DNA from: Flemingiibacterium sp964603455
GTDB taxonomy: Bacteria; Bacillota; Clostridia; Oscillospirales; CAG-272
Length of the DNA: 22,591 nt
Assembly: GCA_964603455.1 (NCBI GenBank)
Contig: CAZRVL010000029.1
Coordinates: forward strand, 1-22,591
Reading direction: 5' to 3'
Positions within the stretch are counted from its first letter, which is position 1. Each line of letters starts with the position of its first letter. Shown here piece after piece: positions 14,195-22,405 of the stretch. The notes beneath the pieces are model-generated. The model saw only the letters and a program-made list of their open reading frames with translations. It did no database searches and was not told the origin of the DNA. Position numbers and translations under genes: made by a program.

Positions 14195-15703
14195 TCAGAC
14201 GTATTTCGCGGCAAGGGACATTATCTCTTCCTGATCCGCGGTCTTTGCATCTACTGTTCCGGCAAGTCTTCCGCCGGACATTACAAGTATACGGTCGCAT
14301 ACTCCAAGAAGCTCTGGCATTTCAGACGATACCATAAGTACGGTCTTCCCTTCGCTCGCAAGATTCAATATCAGCTGATATATCTCGTATTTTGCACCAA
14401 CGTCTATTCCGCGTGTCGGTTCATCAAGCAACAATACAGTGGGATTTGTCAACAACCATCGTCCCAAAATGACCTTCTGCTGATTTCCTCCCGAAAGCGT
14501 CCTTATTTTCGTCTCCTGAGTCGGAGTTTTGACACGCATTGATTTTATACACCAATCGGTCGCATCGACCATCTTCTTCTGACTCAAAAAAGGTCCTGCC
14601 TTGTCGTTCTTAAGGCTCGATATTACTGTATTCTCACGAATGCTCAGTATTCCGAAAATTCCTGTAGCACGGCGTTCTTCGGTCAAAAGTGCAAAGCCGT
14701 TTTTTATAGAATCGCCCGGATTTGAATTTTTTATCCTTTTACCGTCAAGTGTTATCTGACCGCTCTTTCGAGTCGCAAGACCAAAAAGCGTTTCAAGCAC
14801 CTCGGTACGTCCTGAGCCGTCAAGTCCGGCTATGCCGAGTATCTCTCCGCGTCTCGCTTCAAACGACACATTTCTGAGAGCAGAATATTCACCGGACAGA
14901 TTTTCAACTTTAAGGAGAACGTCACCTATTTTATTTGTCTTGGGCGGATAACGATTTGTGAGCTCACGGCCGACCATAAGCTTTATTATCTCATTCATCG
15001 TAAGCTCAGATGCAGGTCTGGTCGCTATCCATTTTCCGTCACGCATGACCGTAACATCATCGGATATTCTGAGTATCTCCTCCATTTTATGTGAAATATA
15101 GATTATTCCGCAGCCGCGCTTTTTGAGCATATCGATTATTTTGAAAAGATGCTCGACTTCTTCCTCTGTGAGCGATGAGGTAGGCTCATCAAATACGATG
15201 ACCTTTGAATTGAAGGAAACCGCCTTTGCTATCTCTACCATCTGACGTTGAGATACCGGCATTTTGCTCATTATTGTACGCGGATCGACATTTACCTCAA
15301 GTTCTTCAAAGAGCTTTTTAGTCGCATCATACATTTTCTTCTCGCTCGTGAGCGGAATATATTGAGAGACTTTTGGAAAACGTCCGAGCCACATATTGTC
15401 CATAACGCTGCGCTTCAGTGCCTGGTTCAGCTCCTGATGCACCATTGCGACTCCATGCTCCAATGCTTCCTTGGAATTTTTGAAGCTGACCTCCTGACCC
15501 TCTAAAAATATCCTGCCGGAATCCTTTGTGTATACTCCGAAAAGACATTTCATGAGTGTGGATTTTCCCGCGCCGTTTTCCCCCATCAGCGCATGCACCG
15601 TTCCTGCGCGAACGGTAAGCGAAACATTGTCAAGTGCTTTAACTCCCGGAAAGGATTTACAAATGTTTTCCATCTGTAAAAGCTCTGTATGCTTAGATTC
15701 CAT
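14195..15703 (-). CDS. mglA: Galactose/methyl-galactoside ABC transporter ATP-binding protein (MglA-like)
   Basis: The 502-aa protein carries two ABC ATPase domains on one chain, as in MglA/RbsA. Domain 1 has GENGAGKST (41-49), VSQRQMVEIA (150-159) and IVFDEPTSS (169-177). Domain 2 has a degenerate P-loop GLDGSGRTE (293-301), LSGGNQQKVILGRW (403-416) and LLLDEPTRGID (424-434). The weak second P-loop is normal for this family. The start chosen is ATG at 15703, with GAAAGGAGAAAG just before it. The frame is open further to a TTG at 15727, but that would begin before the ribosome binding site and add MQKGESHN, which is not family-like. It powers sugar uptake through MglC. An intercistronic hairpin separates it from mglB. 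Confidence 0.93.
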   Translation of the reverse strand: MESKHTELLQMENICKSFPGVKALDNVSLTVRAGTVHALMGENGAGKSTLMKCLFGVYTKDSGRIFLEGQEVSFKNSKEALEHGVAMVHQELNQALKRSVMDNMWLGRFPKVSQYIPLTSEKKMYDATKKLFEELEVNVDPRTIMSKMPVSQRQMVEIAKAVSFNSKVIVFDEPTSSLTEEEVEHLFKIIDMLKKRGCGIIYISHKMEEILRISDDVTVMRDGKWIATRPASELTMNEIIKLMVGRELTNRYPPKTNKIGDVLLKVENLSGEYSALRNVSFEARRGEILGIAGLDGSGRTEVLETLFGLATRKSGQITLDGKRIKNSNPGDSIKNGFALLTEERRATGIFGILSIRENTVISSLKNDKAGPFLSQKKMVDATDWCIKSMRVKTPTQETKIRTLSGGNQQKVILGRWLLTNPTVLLLDEPTRGIDVGAKYEIYQLILNLASEGKTVLMVSSEMPELLGVCDRILVMSGGRLAGTVDAKTADQEEIMSLAAKYV

Positions 15704-15745
15704 ATTATGACTTTCTCCTTTCTGCAAAAAATATTTCTTTTTTCG

Positions 15746-15767
15746 GCGGAGATATTACTACCTCCGC
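15746..15767 (-). other. Intercistronic hairpin between mglB and mglA
   Basis: The arms GCGGAG (15746-15751) and CTCCGC (15762-15767) form a 6-bp GC stem with a 10-base loop. There is no good T-run, so it is unlikely to be a full terminator. In binding-protein operons such hairpins often protect the binding-protein part of the mRNA from decay, giving more MglB than MglA/MglC; here this is inferred. Confidence 0.5.
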
Positions 15768-15776
15768 AAAACGAGC

Positions 15777-16853
15777 TTATCCCAGGTATGCCGAGTAGGG
15801 GATGTTTACTCTCCAATCCTCAAATACCTTATCCGAAGCTATGCCGTCAAGCATCGACTTTCCGTCAATGAAATTGTTAGTGATCGAAATGAGTGCCTCT
15901 GCCATTCCATCGCCATCCTGCTTTATAGTTCCTACCATCGAACCGCCCTGAATAGCTGACTGAGCTGCTGGAGTTGCATCAACACCGAATACAGGTATTA
16001 CAGTCTTTCCAGAATTATTGTAGCCTGCTGCCTGAAGTGCCGAAACTGCACCGAGTGCCATCTCATCGTTGTTTGCTATTACGAGCTCTACCATATTGTT
16101 ATTGCTTTCGCTGAACTGCGCCAATATTGTTCCCATATAGTTGGTAGCTGCCGCAGATGACCAAAGACCGTCCTGGTCAACAAGATATTTACTTGTATTC
16201 GAAGCGTCATAAAATTCTATCTCGGGTTTTCCGGCTGCTTTAAGGACTTTGTTCGCATCCTCGACCGCATACTGTGTGCGTGCGATCGCTTCAAGATTAC
16301 CTTCCTGTCCCTTGAACATTACATAGCTTATTTTGCCGTCTCCGTTAAGGTCTATGCGGTCATAATTTTCGACAAGATAATTTCCTATCATCTCGCCCTG
16401 CATATGTCCTGCCATCTCGTAATCAGTTCCGACAAATGCGCAATTGTCATAGCTCTTTACGACCGATTCATCGACCGAGCGGTTAAAGAATATGACCGGA
16501 ATATTCGCATTTTTCGCAAGATTTACGATATTCTGTGCCGCATCGTTCGAACCAGTATCGACTACATTAACTATAAGCACCGACGCACCTTTTGTTATAG
16601 CGGTCTGAACCTGCTCTGTCTGAGTAGTCTGATTTCCGTTTGCGTCATAGTCCTGATAGGAATATCCGTTTTCCTTCAGAAGCTTGTCCATTGCTGTACG
16701 GACTGTAGAAATGTAGGTATCGCTGAAGGTGTAGTAAAATACTGCAACTTCTCCCTTAGTGTCTGCGGCTTCTCCGCAGGATGTGAGCGAAAATGCTCCT
16801 GTAACTGCCAGCATTACTGCTAACAATACTGCGAGTATCTTTTTGAGTTTCAT
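15777..16853 (-). CDS. mglB: Galactose/glucose-type sugar-binding lipoprotein (MglB-like)
   Basis: This is the extracellular sugar receptor of the transporter, 358 aa, anchored as a lipoprotein. The signal peptide ends in the lipobox LTSC with C26. The mature part has the periplasmic-binding fold. It keeps an EF-hand-like calcium loop DLNGDGKIS (168-176), as in E. coli MglB, and the ligand-region motifs ANNDEMALGA (260-269) and VFGVDATPAA (288-297). W231, N261, D292 and R192 correspond to conserved sugar-binding residues. The E. coli His152/Asp154 positions are N186 and E188 here, so specificity may differ. The start is ATG at 16853, not the upstream ATG at 16874. AAAGGA sits about 13 bases before 16853, and 16874 is only about 15 bases from the -10 element. 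Confidence 0.9.
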   Translation of the reverse strand: MKLKKILAVLLAVMLAVTGAFSLTSCGEAADTKGEVAVFYYTFSDTYISTVRTAMDKLLKENGYSYQDYDANGNQTTQTEQVQTAITKGASVLIVNVVDTGSNDAAQNIVNLAKNANIPVIFFNRSVDESVVKSYDNCAFVGTDYEMAGHMQGEMIGNYLVENYDRIDLNGDGKISYVMFKGQEGNLEAIARTQYAVEDANKVLKAAGKPEIEFYDASNTSKYLVDQDGLWSSAAATNYMGTILAQFSESNNNMVELVIANNDEMALGAVSALQAAGYNNSGKTVIPVFGVDATPAAQSAIQGGSMVGTIKQDGDGMAEALISITNNFIDGKSMLDGIASDKVFEDWRVNIPYSAYLG

Positions 16854-16888
16854 GGCTTTATTCCGTCCTTTCATTTGTTTGTGATAAT

Positions 16889-16917
16889 ATTATACAATAT
16901 TTCGGCGAAAAAGGAAA
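16889..16917 (-). promoter_or_regulatory. mglB promoter with weak -35 (probably activator dependent)
   Basis: On the minus strand a perfect TATAAT (16889-16894) is preceded by a 17-base spacer and a poor -35 TTTCCT (16912-16917). A good -10 with a poor -35 is typical of promoters that need an activator, here perhaps YesN. Confidence 0.6.
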
Positions 16918-16937
16918 TAGAATAAACTACTCCGATT

Positions 16938-17010
16938 GTTCAAAATTCTACTGACCGCGCCTTCAACAGTAAAAAATCATAACCCTTAGTTCAAAAAATT
17001 TACTCTACAG
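16938..17010. promoter_or_regulatory. Candidate YesN-type operator: two related direct repeats
   Basis: Two related copies, GTTCAAAATTCTACTG (16938-16953) and GTTCAAAAAATTTACTCTACAG (16989-17010), start 51 bases apart. They lie between the divergent mglB and yesN promoters. AraC-type regulators commonly bind direct repeats, so these are candidate sites. The match is loose and AT-rich. Confidence 0.3.
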
Positions 17011-17012
17011 CC

Positions 17013-17041
17013 TTGCCAAATACGCAGAAATGTGGTATAAT
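17013..17041 (+). promoter_or_regulatory. Sigma-A promoter of the YesN-YesM-lipoprotein operon
   Basis: TTGCCA (17013-17018), a 17-base spacer and a perfect TATAAT (17036-17041), with an extended -10 TG at 17033-17034. It lies about 35 bases before the start codon. Confidence 0.85.
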
Positions 17042-17075
17042 TTCTTCATAGAGTATTATTTACAGGAGGACGCAA

Positions 17076-18656
17076 ATGTATACAGCCTTAATAGTAGACG
17101 ATGAAGAAGAGCTTCGTCATGCAATAATAGAAGGCGTTGACTGGGAAAATATCGGATTTAAAGTGATCGGAGATGCCAAAAACGGAGTTGACGCATTGGA
17201 GCTTGCGGAAAAATTAGAGCCGGATCTCATCTTAACGGATATAAAAATGCCCATGATGACCGGACTTGAGCTTGCAAAAAGAGTACGTGAGCTGCGTCCG
17301 GCAACACAGGTCGTGATATTGAGCGGATACGATGATTTTCAATATGCTCAAACAGCAATACAATATAATATAATCGGTTATCTTTTAAAGCCAATATCAG
17401 CTAAAGAGCTTACAAAAGAGCTTGAATCGATAAAGCAGCGAATGGATGAGTACTTCGAACGAATACAAAGCCGCGGAAACTATGAGCTGTCGCATAGAAG
17501 ACTCGAAATAAGCGAATTTTTACTTCCGATATTGCTCGGAAACGGAGAGGATTCCCCGGGAGACGAACTTCTATTCGGTCGTGCGGTCTCGCTCGGAATA
17601 TGCAAACGCGATAAGCTTTACAGCTTCGCGGTACTTGCATTAAAATTCAAGCGCGATGGAATCACTTGCACTGGAAGCGAGCATATAGATTTTGTAAACA
17701 ATATCCTCAGAAGCTATTTGACCTCAGAAAGCTTTCTCGTAAACGGACGAATAATAACCCTCGTATGCTCCGAAAACGAAGATCTCGGAAATGAACTTCG
17801 TCTGCCATCAAAGGAACTTGTTCAGAGCAGTGAACGAATGCTGTCACAGACCTGCACCATCGGTATCAGCCGACCTTTTTCAAAGCTCTCAAGCTGTGCC
17901 AGCGCATACTTTGAAGCAATAACAGCAAGAAGATATACCGCAGACGGCGAAGGAGCTGTACGTTTCATTTCGGACACAGAGCAAGGTAGTACAGGTGAGT
18001 TCGATAATGTTGAAAAGTCAGTCTATAAGCTCGAACAGCTGTTGAAGGTCGGTTCATCAGACGAGCTTTCACAATTTATTTCAAATCTCTGCGAAGAAAA
18101 CAAACACAGTCTGAATCTGCTTTTGATACAGATACTCGCAACCGTATACAGAACTGTAAATTCGGTCTCGGACAGCAATGCGCTCGCTGAACTTATCGGC
18201 AGTAATCCGGTATGCAGCAGAACTGCACTATACGACTCTGAACCAAATATAAAAAACGATATATCAAAGCTGTGCTTAAACGCACATTCGATAATCTCCA
18301 AAAGCCGCAAAGAAAATTCCGAGCTGCTTTGTGACAAGGTAATAGCTATTATAGACAACGAATATTCAAACGAATCGCTTTCACTGACAGATATAAGCGA
18401 ACGGCTTTATGTCAGCCCTAATTATCTGAGCTCACTTATTAAAAAATATCGTCATGAGAATTTCACCTCACTCCTAAATAATCGCAGAATGAAAGCCGCC
18501 GCAGATCTTCTTCTGTGTACGCAGATGAAGATACTTGAGATAGCTTCGCGCTGTGGATACAGTGACCAGCATTATTTCAGCTACTGCTTCAAAAAGCATT
18601 ACGGAGTAACTCCGATGAAAATGCGCGAGGAACGAAGCAAAAACAATCAGCCATGA
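17076..18656 (+). CDS. YesN-like response regulator, REC plus AraC-type HTH
   Basis: This is a transcription regulator of 526 aa. The N-terminal receiver domain has the acidic pocket D8/D9, the phosphorylation aspartate D55 (LILTDIKMP), S83 (VILSGYDDF) and K105 (YLLKP). A middle region of about 250 residues has no domain I recognise; it is typical of the YesN family. The C-terminal 100 residues are an AraC-type DNA-binding domain with two helix-turn-helix parts (LSLTDISERLYVSPNYLSSL and ILEIASRCGYSDQHYFSYCF). It starts at ATG 17076 after AGGAGG. It is divergent from mglB and followed 16 bases later by its kinase, so the local target is likely the mgl operon. Phosphorylation by the YesM-like kinase is the expected control. 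The family is certain; the target is inferred. Confidence 0.93.
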   Translation: MYTALIVDDEEELRHAIIEGVDWENIGFKVIGDAKNGVDALELAEKLEPDLILTDIKMPMMTGLELAKRVRELRPATQVVILSGYDDFQYAQTAIQYNIIGYLLKPISAKELTKELESIKQRMDEYFERIQSRGNYELSHRRLEISEFLLPILLGNGEDSPGDELLFGRAVSLGICKRDKLYSFAVLALKFKRDGITCTGSEHIDFVNNILRSYLTSESFLVNGRIITLVCSENEDLGNELRLPSKELVQSSERMLSQTCTIGISRPFSKLSSCASAYFEAITARRYTADGEGAVRFISDTEQGSTGEFDNVEKSVYKLEQLLKVGSSDELSQFISNLCEENKHSLNLLLIQILATVYRTVNSVSDSNALAELIGSNPVCSRTALYDSEPNIKNDISKLCLNAHSIISKSRKENSELLCDKVIAIIDNEYSNESLSLTDISERLYVSPNYLSSLIKKYRHENFTSLLNNRRMKAAADLLLCTQMKILEIASRCGYSDQHYFSYCFKKHYGVTPMKMREERSKNNQP

Positions 18657-18672
18657 AAGGCAGAATATATTT

Positions 18673-20409
18673 ATGGTAGAAAAAATAGGCTATTCAACTC
18701 ATAAGCTAAAGCTTTCGACACTTATGACGATAATGATCAGCATATCCGTGACGGCAGCTGCATTGATAGCGGCTGTTCCGTTTGCTTCTATATATACATC
18801 AGCCGTCAAAAGCAATGCCGAGATAGCACTCGAGCAGTCGGTAAGTCAGACTGAACGAACAGTTGAAATGTTTACTGAGAATATGGAAAAAAGACTTTCA
18901 AACCTGTGTGATGAGCTTGCCGGCAGCAATGATCCGGCTGAGATACAGGAAAAGCTTTCGGTCGCTGCAAGACTCGAAGACTCGATAGAAGCCATCTGCG
19001 TGTATGACTCAAGCGGTGAACTGTTAGTATGCGGATCAAAGCGATCAGATCTAAAGAACAGCGGTGTAAATCTTTCATATGATAAAGAGCTTTTCGAAAA
19101 TTCAGACGGTTTCGCATTCTCAATACCTCATGTACAGACACTGTTCGAAGAATATTATCCTTGGGTTGTCACGATAGTTCACCGCGAGCCGAAGCTGCTT
19201 GACGGAAAAGATGTATTTATCGCAATAGATTTCAGCTTTATAGACATAGCCGGATACGTTGACAGTATCGGTATCGGCACTCACGGATATTGTTATATAA
19301 CAGATTTCAACGGTGAGCCTATATATCATCCGCGACAGCAGATGCTGTATTCAGGTGTAGCTCATGAGGAGCTGCATGATATTTCAAGCAGAAAGGATGG
19401 GACATATGTTGAAGGCAACATAATTCGAACAATATCGACTCTCGAAGGCACAGATTGGAGGATAGTGGGAGTCAGCTACCTTGATGAAATGAACAGTATG
19501 CGCGATAAAGCTCTGTCAGGTGTACTGCTCGCAACATTGATATGCTGTCTTATATTAGGTATTATCATACGCGCCGTGCTTGCAAAGATATTGACTCGAC
19601 CTGTAAACTCGCTGATAGCTTCAATGCACTCATTCGAATCAAGCCCGGATGATTACAGATACTCCCCTGCTGAAAATCAGATAAACGAGCTTCAAATGAT
19701 CTCGGATTCGTTCGGGCAGATGACATGGATAATACGTTCGCTCATGGAAAAAGCGCGTGAAGAGGAGGCTACGCTCAGAAAAACAGAGTTGAAAGCTCTC
19801 CAAGCACAAATTAATCCACACTTTTTGTATAATACACTCGATTCGATACAATGGATGTGCGAAAGAGGAAAAAATGAAAGTGCCGTAAACATGGTCAGCG
19901 CACTCGCAAAGCTGTTTCGGATAAGCATAAGCCGAGGTCATGAGCTTATTCCGATACGAGACGAATTAAAGCACGCCGAAAGCTACCTTATAATACAAAA
20001 ATACCGCTACAGCGACCGTTTCGAATATCGATTCGATATAGATGAGAGCCTGAATGAATATCTTTGCAGTAAGATAACTCTTCAGCCCTTGATCGAAAAT
20101 GCAATATATCACGGCATAGAGCCGCTGATCGATGACGGAGAGATCGTGATCTCGGCATATTCGGAAGGAGAAGACATAATCCTCTCAGTAGCCGACAATG
20201 GAGTAGGAATGACCGCTGAACAGGTAAATTCAGTACTCAGCAAAAATCGAAGCGATTCGAACGGTATCGGAGTCAGAAACGTAAACGATCGAATAAAAAT
20301 ATATTTCGGTGAATGCTACGGTCTTTCAGTCGAAAGCGAACCGGATGAAGGAACGACCATAAAAGTCAGGATACCGAGGGTAACAAATGAAAACGATCTT
20401 GAAAAATAA
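18673..20409 (+). CDS. YesM/LytS-family sensor histidine kinase
   Basis: The membrane sensor kinase is 578 aa long. Membrane helices at about 18-42 and 281-305 flank an extracellular sensing domain of about 240 residues (probably Cache-like; HGYCYITDFNGEPIYHP at 204-220 fits). A HAMP-type region follows (from about 303, LAKILTRPVNSL). The His_kinase domain has H383 in QINPHFLYNTLDS, and the ATPase has N476 (LQPLIENAIYHG), D508 (ADNGVGM) and GIGVRNVNDR. It starts 16 bases after yesN ends, with a moderate AAAGG site. Its last 23 bases overlap the start of the next gene, so translation is coupled. A sugar-bound lipoprotein probably contacts its extracellular domain, as in known XylFII-LytS-YesN systems. 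It is expected to phosphorylate the YesN-like regulator. Confidence 0.93.
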   Translation: MVEKIGYSTHKLKLSTLMTIMISISVTAAALIAAVPFASIYTSAVKSNAEIALEQSVSQTERTVEMFTENMEKRLSNLCDELAGSNDPAEIQEKLSVAARLEDSIEAICVYDSSGELLVCGSKRSDLKNSGVNLSYDKELFENSDGFAFSIPHVQTLFEEYYPWVVTIVHREPKLLDGKDVFIAIDFSFIDIAGYVDSIGIGTHGYCYITDFNGEPIYHPRQQMLYSGVAHEELHDISSRKDGTYVEGNIIRTISTLEGTDWRIVGVSYLDEMNSMRDKALSGVLLATLICCLILGIIIRAVLAKILTRPVNSLIASMHSFESSPDDYRYSPAENQINELQMISDSFGQMTWIIRSLMEKAREEEATLRKTELKALQAQINPHFLYNTLDSIQWMCERGKNESAVNMVSALAKLFRISISRGHELIPIRDELKHAESYLIIQKYRYSDRFEYRFDIDESLNEYLCSKITLQPLIENAIYHGIEPLIDDGEIVISAYSEGEDIILSVADNGVGMTAEQVNSVLSKNRSDSNGIGVRNVNDRIKIYFGECYGLSVESEPDEGTTIKVRIPRVTNENDLEK

Positions 20410-21349
20410 ATTATTTGCCGTTTTTATAATAATTATGCTATGCGTCTTGACAGGATGTAACGAGCATATCGGAAAAAGCTATGAGATCGCTGTTATAGCA
20501 AAATCCACATCATCTCAGTTCTGGCAAAGCGTTATGGACGGCGTAAATGCCGCTTCAACAGAATATAATGTACACACCACCTTCGAGGGACCGGAAGATG
20601 AGGAGGATTCGGCGACACAGAATGCTCTCATCGTGTCCGCGATAGCACGAAGGGTCGATGCAATAATAATCTCTGCAATAGATCATGAGCTTTCAGCCGA
20701 TGCGATAAATGCCGCACATACTGCCGGGATAAAGATAATAACCATAGACAGCGGCGTTGATTCGGAATATCCGGAAGCATTTATCGGAACTGATGACAAC
20801 GAAGCCGGAATACTCGCGGCTCGCGCCGCATTCGAGCTTTCAAACGGTTCCCCCAAGATCGGACTTGTTTTAAACGGCTCTGACTCCGAAAATCTAAAGG
20901 AGCGCGAGGAAGCATTCAAAAATTTCATTAAAGAAAACGGCGGATATATATGCGGTGAGACAACCGTAGCATCAGATAGCGAAAGTGCTATGGCAGGCGC
21001 AAATGACCTTCTTGACTCATATCCCGAAATAAATATGCTCGTCGGATTTAATGAATTGTCAACACTCGGAATAGGATATGCCATACGCGAAAGAGGGCTT
21101 TCCAAAGCTGTGTCGGCAATCGGATTCGATAATAATGTCATTTCGATCGGTATGCTCGAAAACGGAGAAATGGACACTTTGATAGTACAAAATCCATTTG
21201 CCATCGGCTATCTCGGCATAAAAAATGCGGTCGCACTTCTGTCGGGTGATAAGATCGACAAGGTGATAATGACCTCAGTCACAGTGGTCACCAAAGAAAA
21301 TATGTTCGAAAAAGAAAACCAGCGGATCCTTTTTAGGTTCAACAAATAA
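20387..21349 (+). CDS. Sugar-binding lipoprotein of the RbsB/MglB type, probably a sensor subunit
   Basis: The 320-aa protein has a lipoprotein signal ending in the lipobox VLTGC (lipid cysteine C24). It is a type I periplasmic-binding protein: YEIAVIAKSTSSQFWQSVMDG, then DAIIISAIDHELSADAI, AFIGTDDNEAG, KIGLVLNGS and AIGFDNNVISIGMLENGEM fit the RbsB pattern. It lies in the operon with YesN and YesM and overlaps yesM by 23 bases; no ABC permease or ATPase follows. This suggests a sensing role, handing the sugar signal to the kinase, rather than uptake. It differs in sequence from the MglB-like protein of the divergent operon. The start at 20387 has GAGGGT about 5 bases before ATG. A different use, such as a second receptor for the same transporter, is possible. 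Confidence 0.88.
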   Translation: MKTILKNKLFAVFIIIMLCVLTGCNEHIGKSYEIAVIAKSTSSQFWQSVMDGVNAASTEYNVHTTFEGPEDEEDSATQNALIVSAIARRVDAIIISAIDHELSADAINAAHTAGIKIITIDSGVDSEYPEAFIGTDDNEAGILAARAAFELSNGSPKIGLVLNGSDSENLKEREEAFKNFIKENGGYICGETTVASDSESAMAGANDLLDSYPEINMLVGFNELSTLGIGYAIRERGLSKAVSAIGFDNNVISIGMLENGEMDTLIVQNPFAIGYLGIKNAVALLSGDKIDKVIMTSVTVVTKENMFEKENQRILFRFNK

Positions 21350-21365
21350 AATTTCGATTTTTTTT
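21348..21365 (+). terminator. Weak terminator after the sensor operon
   Basis: AAAAT-TTCG-ATTTT forms a short AT stem with a UUCG tetraloop, followed by more Ts. The stem overlaps the stop codon of the lipoprotein gene. The stem is weak, so reading into the infC region may occur. Confidence 0.35.
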
Positions 21366-21375
21366 CAAAAAACTA

Positions 21376-21404
21376 TTGACAAAACACTCATAGCGTGGTA
21401 TAAT
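21376..21404 (+). promoter_or_regulatory. Consensus sigma-A promoter of infC-rpmI-rplT
   Basis: A perfect TTGACA (21376-21381), a 17-base spacer and a perfect TATAAT (21399-21404). TG just before gives an extended -10 (TGGTATAAT). Confidence 0.92.
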
Positions 21405-21410
21405 ATTATA

Positions 21411-21559
21411 GTAAGCAAAAGAAGGACTCTCATCCTCACCGCCTCAAATCGATGACAGCGGTCAAACAGAATCATGATATTATGCGTGTATACGTTTTTT
21501 GTGATTGTGCGGAGAGTCTCTTCGTACAATCTTTTTTGTTATATTTGGAGGTGCTCGCT
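21411..21559 (+). ncRNA. infC leader: L20-type autoregulatory terminator/antiterminator
   Basis: The untranslated leader between the promoter and infC can fold into two exclusive structures. The terminator stem is at 21503-21531 with a T-run after it. An antiterminator arm GACTCTC (21425-21431) is complementary to GAGAGTC (21512-21518), so pairing them breaks the terminator. In Firmicutes, including B. subtilis, ribosomal protein L20 binds this operon's leader and promotes early termination. L20 is the third gene here, so feedback by free L20 is the expected control. The RNA family call rests on position and the paired elements, not a covariance search. Confidence 0.8.
21503..21537 (+). terminator. 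Attenuator terminator in the infC leader
   Basis: GATTGTGCGGAGA and TCTTCGTACAATC form a 13-bp stem (two G-U pairs) with a 3-base loop GTC, followed by six Ts. It lies 22 bases before the infC start codon, so transcription can stop before the genes are read. Confidence 0.88.
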
Positions 21560-22081
21560 ATTAGCACAAAAGAACTGCAAATCAATGAAGAAATCCGGGC
21601 AAAGGAACTTCGCATTGTCGGTGAGAACGGCGAACAGATCGGAGTTATGTCTTCTCAGAATGCTCTCGCAAAAGCATATGAAAAGAATCTTGACCTTGTA
21701 TTGATCGCTCCCACTGCCGAACCTCCCGTTGCGCGCATCATGGATTACGGAAAATACCGCTTTGAGCGCGATAAACGAGAAAAGGAAGCCAAGAAGAAGC
21801 AGACTACCGTTGAGGTCAAGGAGATACAGCTCTCCTGCCGAATCGATACTCATGACTTCGAAACTAAGGTCAGACACGCGCATCGCTTCATTGATGACGG
21901 AAACAAGGTTCGCGTCGTAGTCAAATTCAGAGGACGCGAAATGAGTCATCTCGACATCGGTCAGGAACTGCTCGCAAAATTTGAGGAAGCCTGCTCTGAC
22001 GTTGGAGTCGTTGATAAACGCCCCACAGTTGACGGCCGCTTCATGAGCATGATCGTAAATCCCAAGCCCGCCGCAAAGTAA
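21560..22081 (+). CDS. infC: Translation initiation factor IF-3 (AUU start)
   Basis: IF-3 binds the 30S ribosome and keeps initiation accurate. The 173-aa product begins ISTKELQINEEIRAKELRIVG. It has the N-terminal domain motif NALAKAYEKNLDLVLIAP, the linker ARIMDYGKYRFERDKREKEA and the C-terminal domain with KEIQLSCRIDTHDFETK, VVVKFRGREMSH and VVDKRPTVDGRFMSMIV. Length and motifs are normal for the family. The start codon is ATT at 21560: the ribosome site GGAGGTG (21547-21553) ends six bases before it, and IST-KELQ is the usual opening in Clostridia. A rare AUU start on infC is a known self-control feature, as IF-3 rejects AUU when it is plentiful. Upstream in-frame GTG and TTG fall inside the ribosome binding site. 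rpmI follows 84 bases later. Confidence 0.97.
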   Translation: MSTKELQINEEIRAKELRIVGENGEQIGVMSSQNALAKAYEKNLDLVLIAPTAEPPVARIMDYGKYRFERDKREKEAKKKQTTVEVKEIQLSCRIDTHDFETKVRHAHRFIDDGNKVRVVVKFRGREMSHLDIGQELLAKFEEACSDVGVVDKRPTVDGRFMSMIVNPKPAAK

Positions 22082-22165
22082 TTGTTTTGCCGTCCTGACG
22101 GCTGCGGCACAACCACATTTTTCACGCATATCGCATATAGTAAGAGTAATAAGGAGTAAACTAAA

Positions 22166-22360
22166 ATGGCAAAGATAAAGACTCATAAGGCTGCTGCCAA
22201 GAGATTCTCGACCACCAAGAGCGGTCTTGTCAAGCTCAACCACACTAACCGCCGCCACAAGCTCGGCATCAAGTCCCCCAAGAGAAAGAGACAGCTTCGC
22301 GGCAACGCATACCTGTCCAACGCAATGGCTGCGAACTACAGAGCACTTATCGGTGAATAA
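22166..22360 (+). CDS. rpmI: 50S ribosomal protein L35
   Basis: The small basic 64-aa protein is a component of the large ribosomal subunit. It opens MAKIKTHKAAAKRFSTTKSG, continues with HTNRRHKLG and KSPKRKRQLRG, and has the usual length. ATG at 22166 is preceded by AAGGAGTAAACTAAA. It lies between infC and rplT in the conserved infC-rpmI-rplT order, so it shares the leader control of the operon. Confidence 0.98.
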   Translation: MAKIKTHKAAAKRFSTTKSGLVKLNHTNRRHKLGIKSPKRKRQLRGNAYLSNAMAANYRALIGE

Positions 22361-22405
22361 GTCTCTAATTCACATCACTTTATAATTATTGGAGGATAAC
22401 ATAAA

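Noticed and set aside
15701..15727. A longer mglA starting at TTG 15727
   Set aside because: The extra eight residues would start before the GAAAGGAG ribosome binding site, which fits ATG 15703 instead.
16851..16874. A longer mglB starting at ATG 16874
   Set aside because: That ATG overlaps the ribosome binding site region and leaves only a few bases after the -10 element; ATG 16853 begins a typical lipoprotein signal.
21452..21559. An N-terminal extension of infC from ATG 21452
   Set aside because: It would run through the attenuator terminator and the ribosome binding site, and the added residues are not IF-3-like.
22082..22165. A GCCGTC/GACGGC hairpin between infC and rpmI as a terminator
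   Set aside because: The loop is only two bases and no T-run follows; the conserved operon continues into rpmI.
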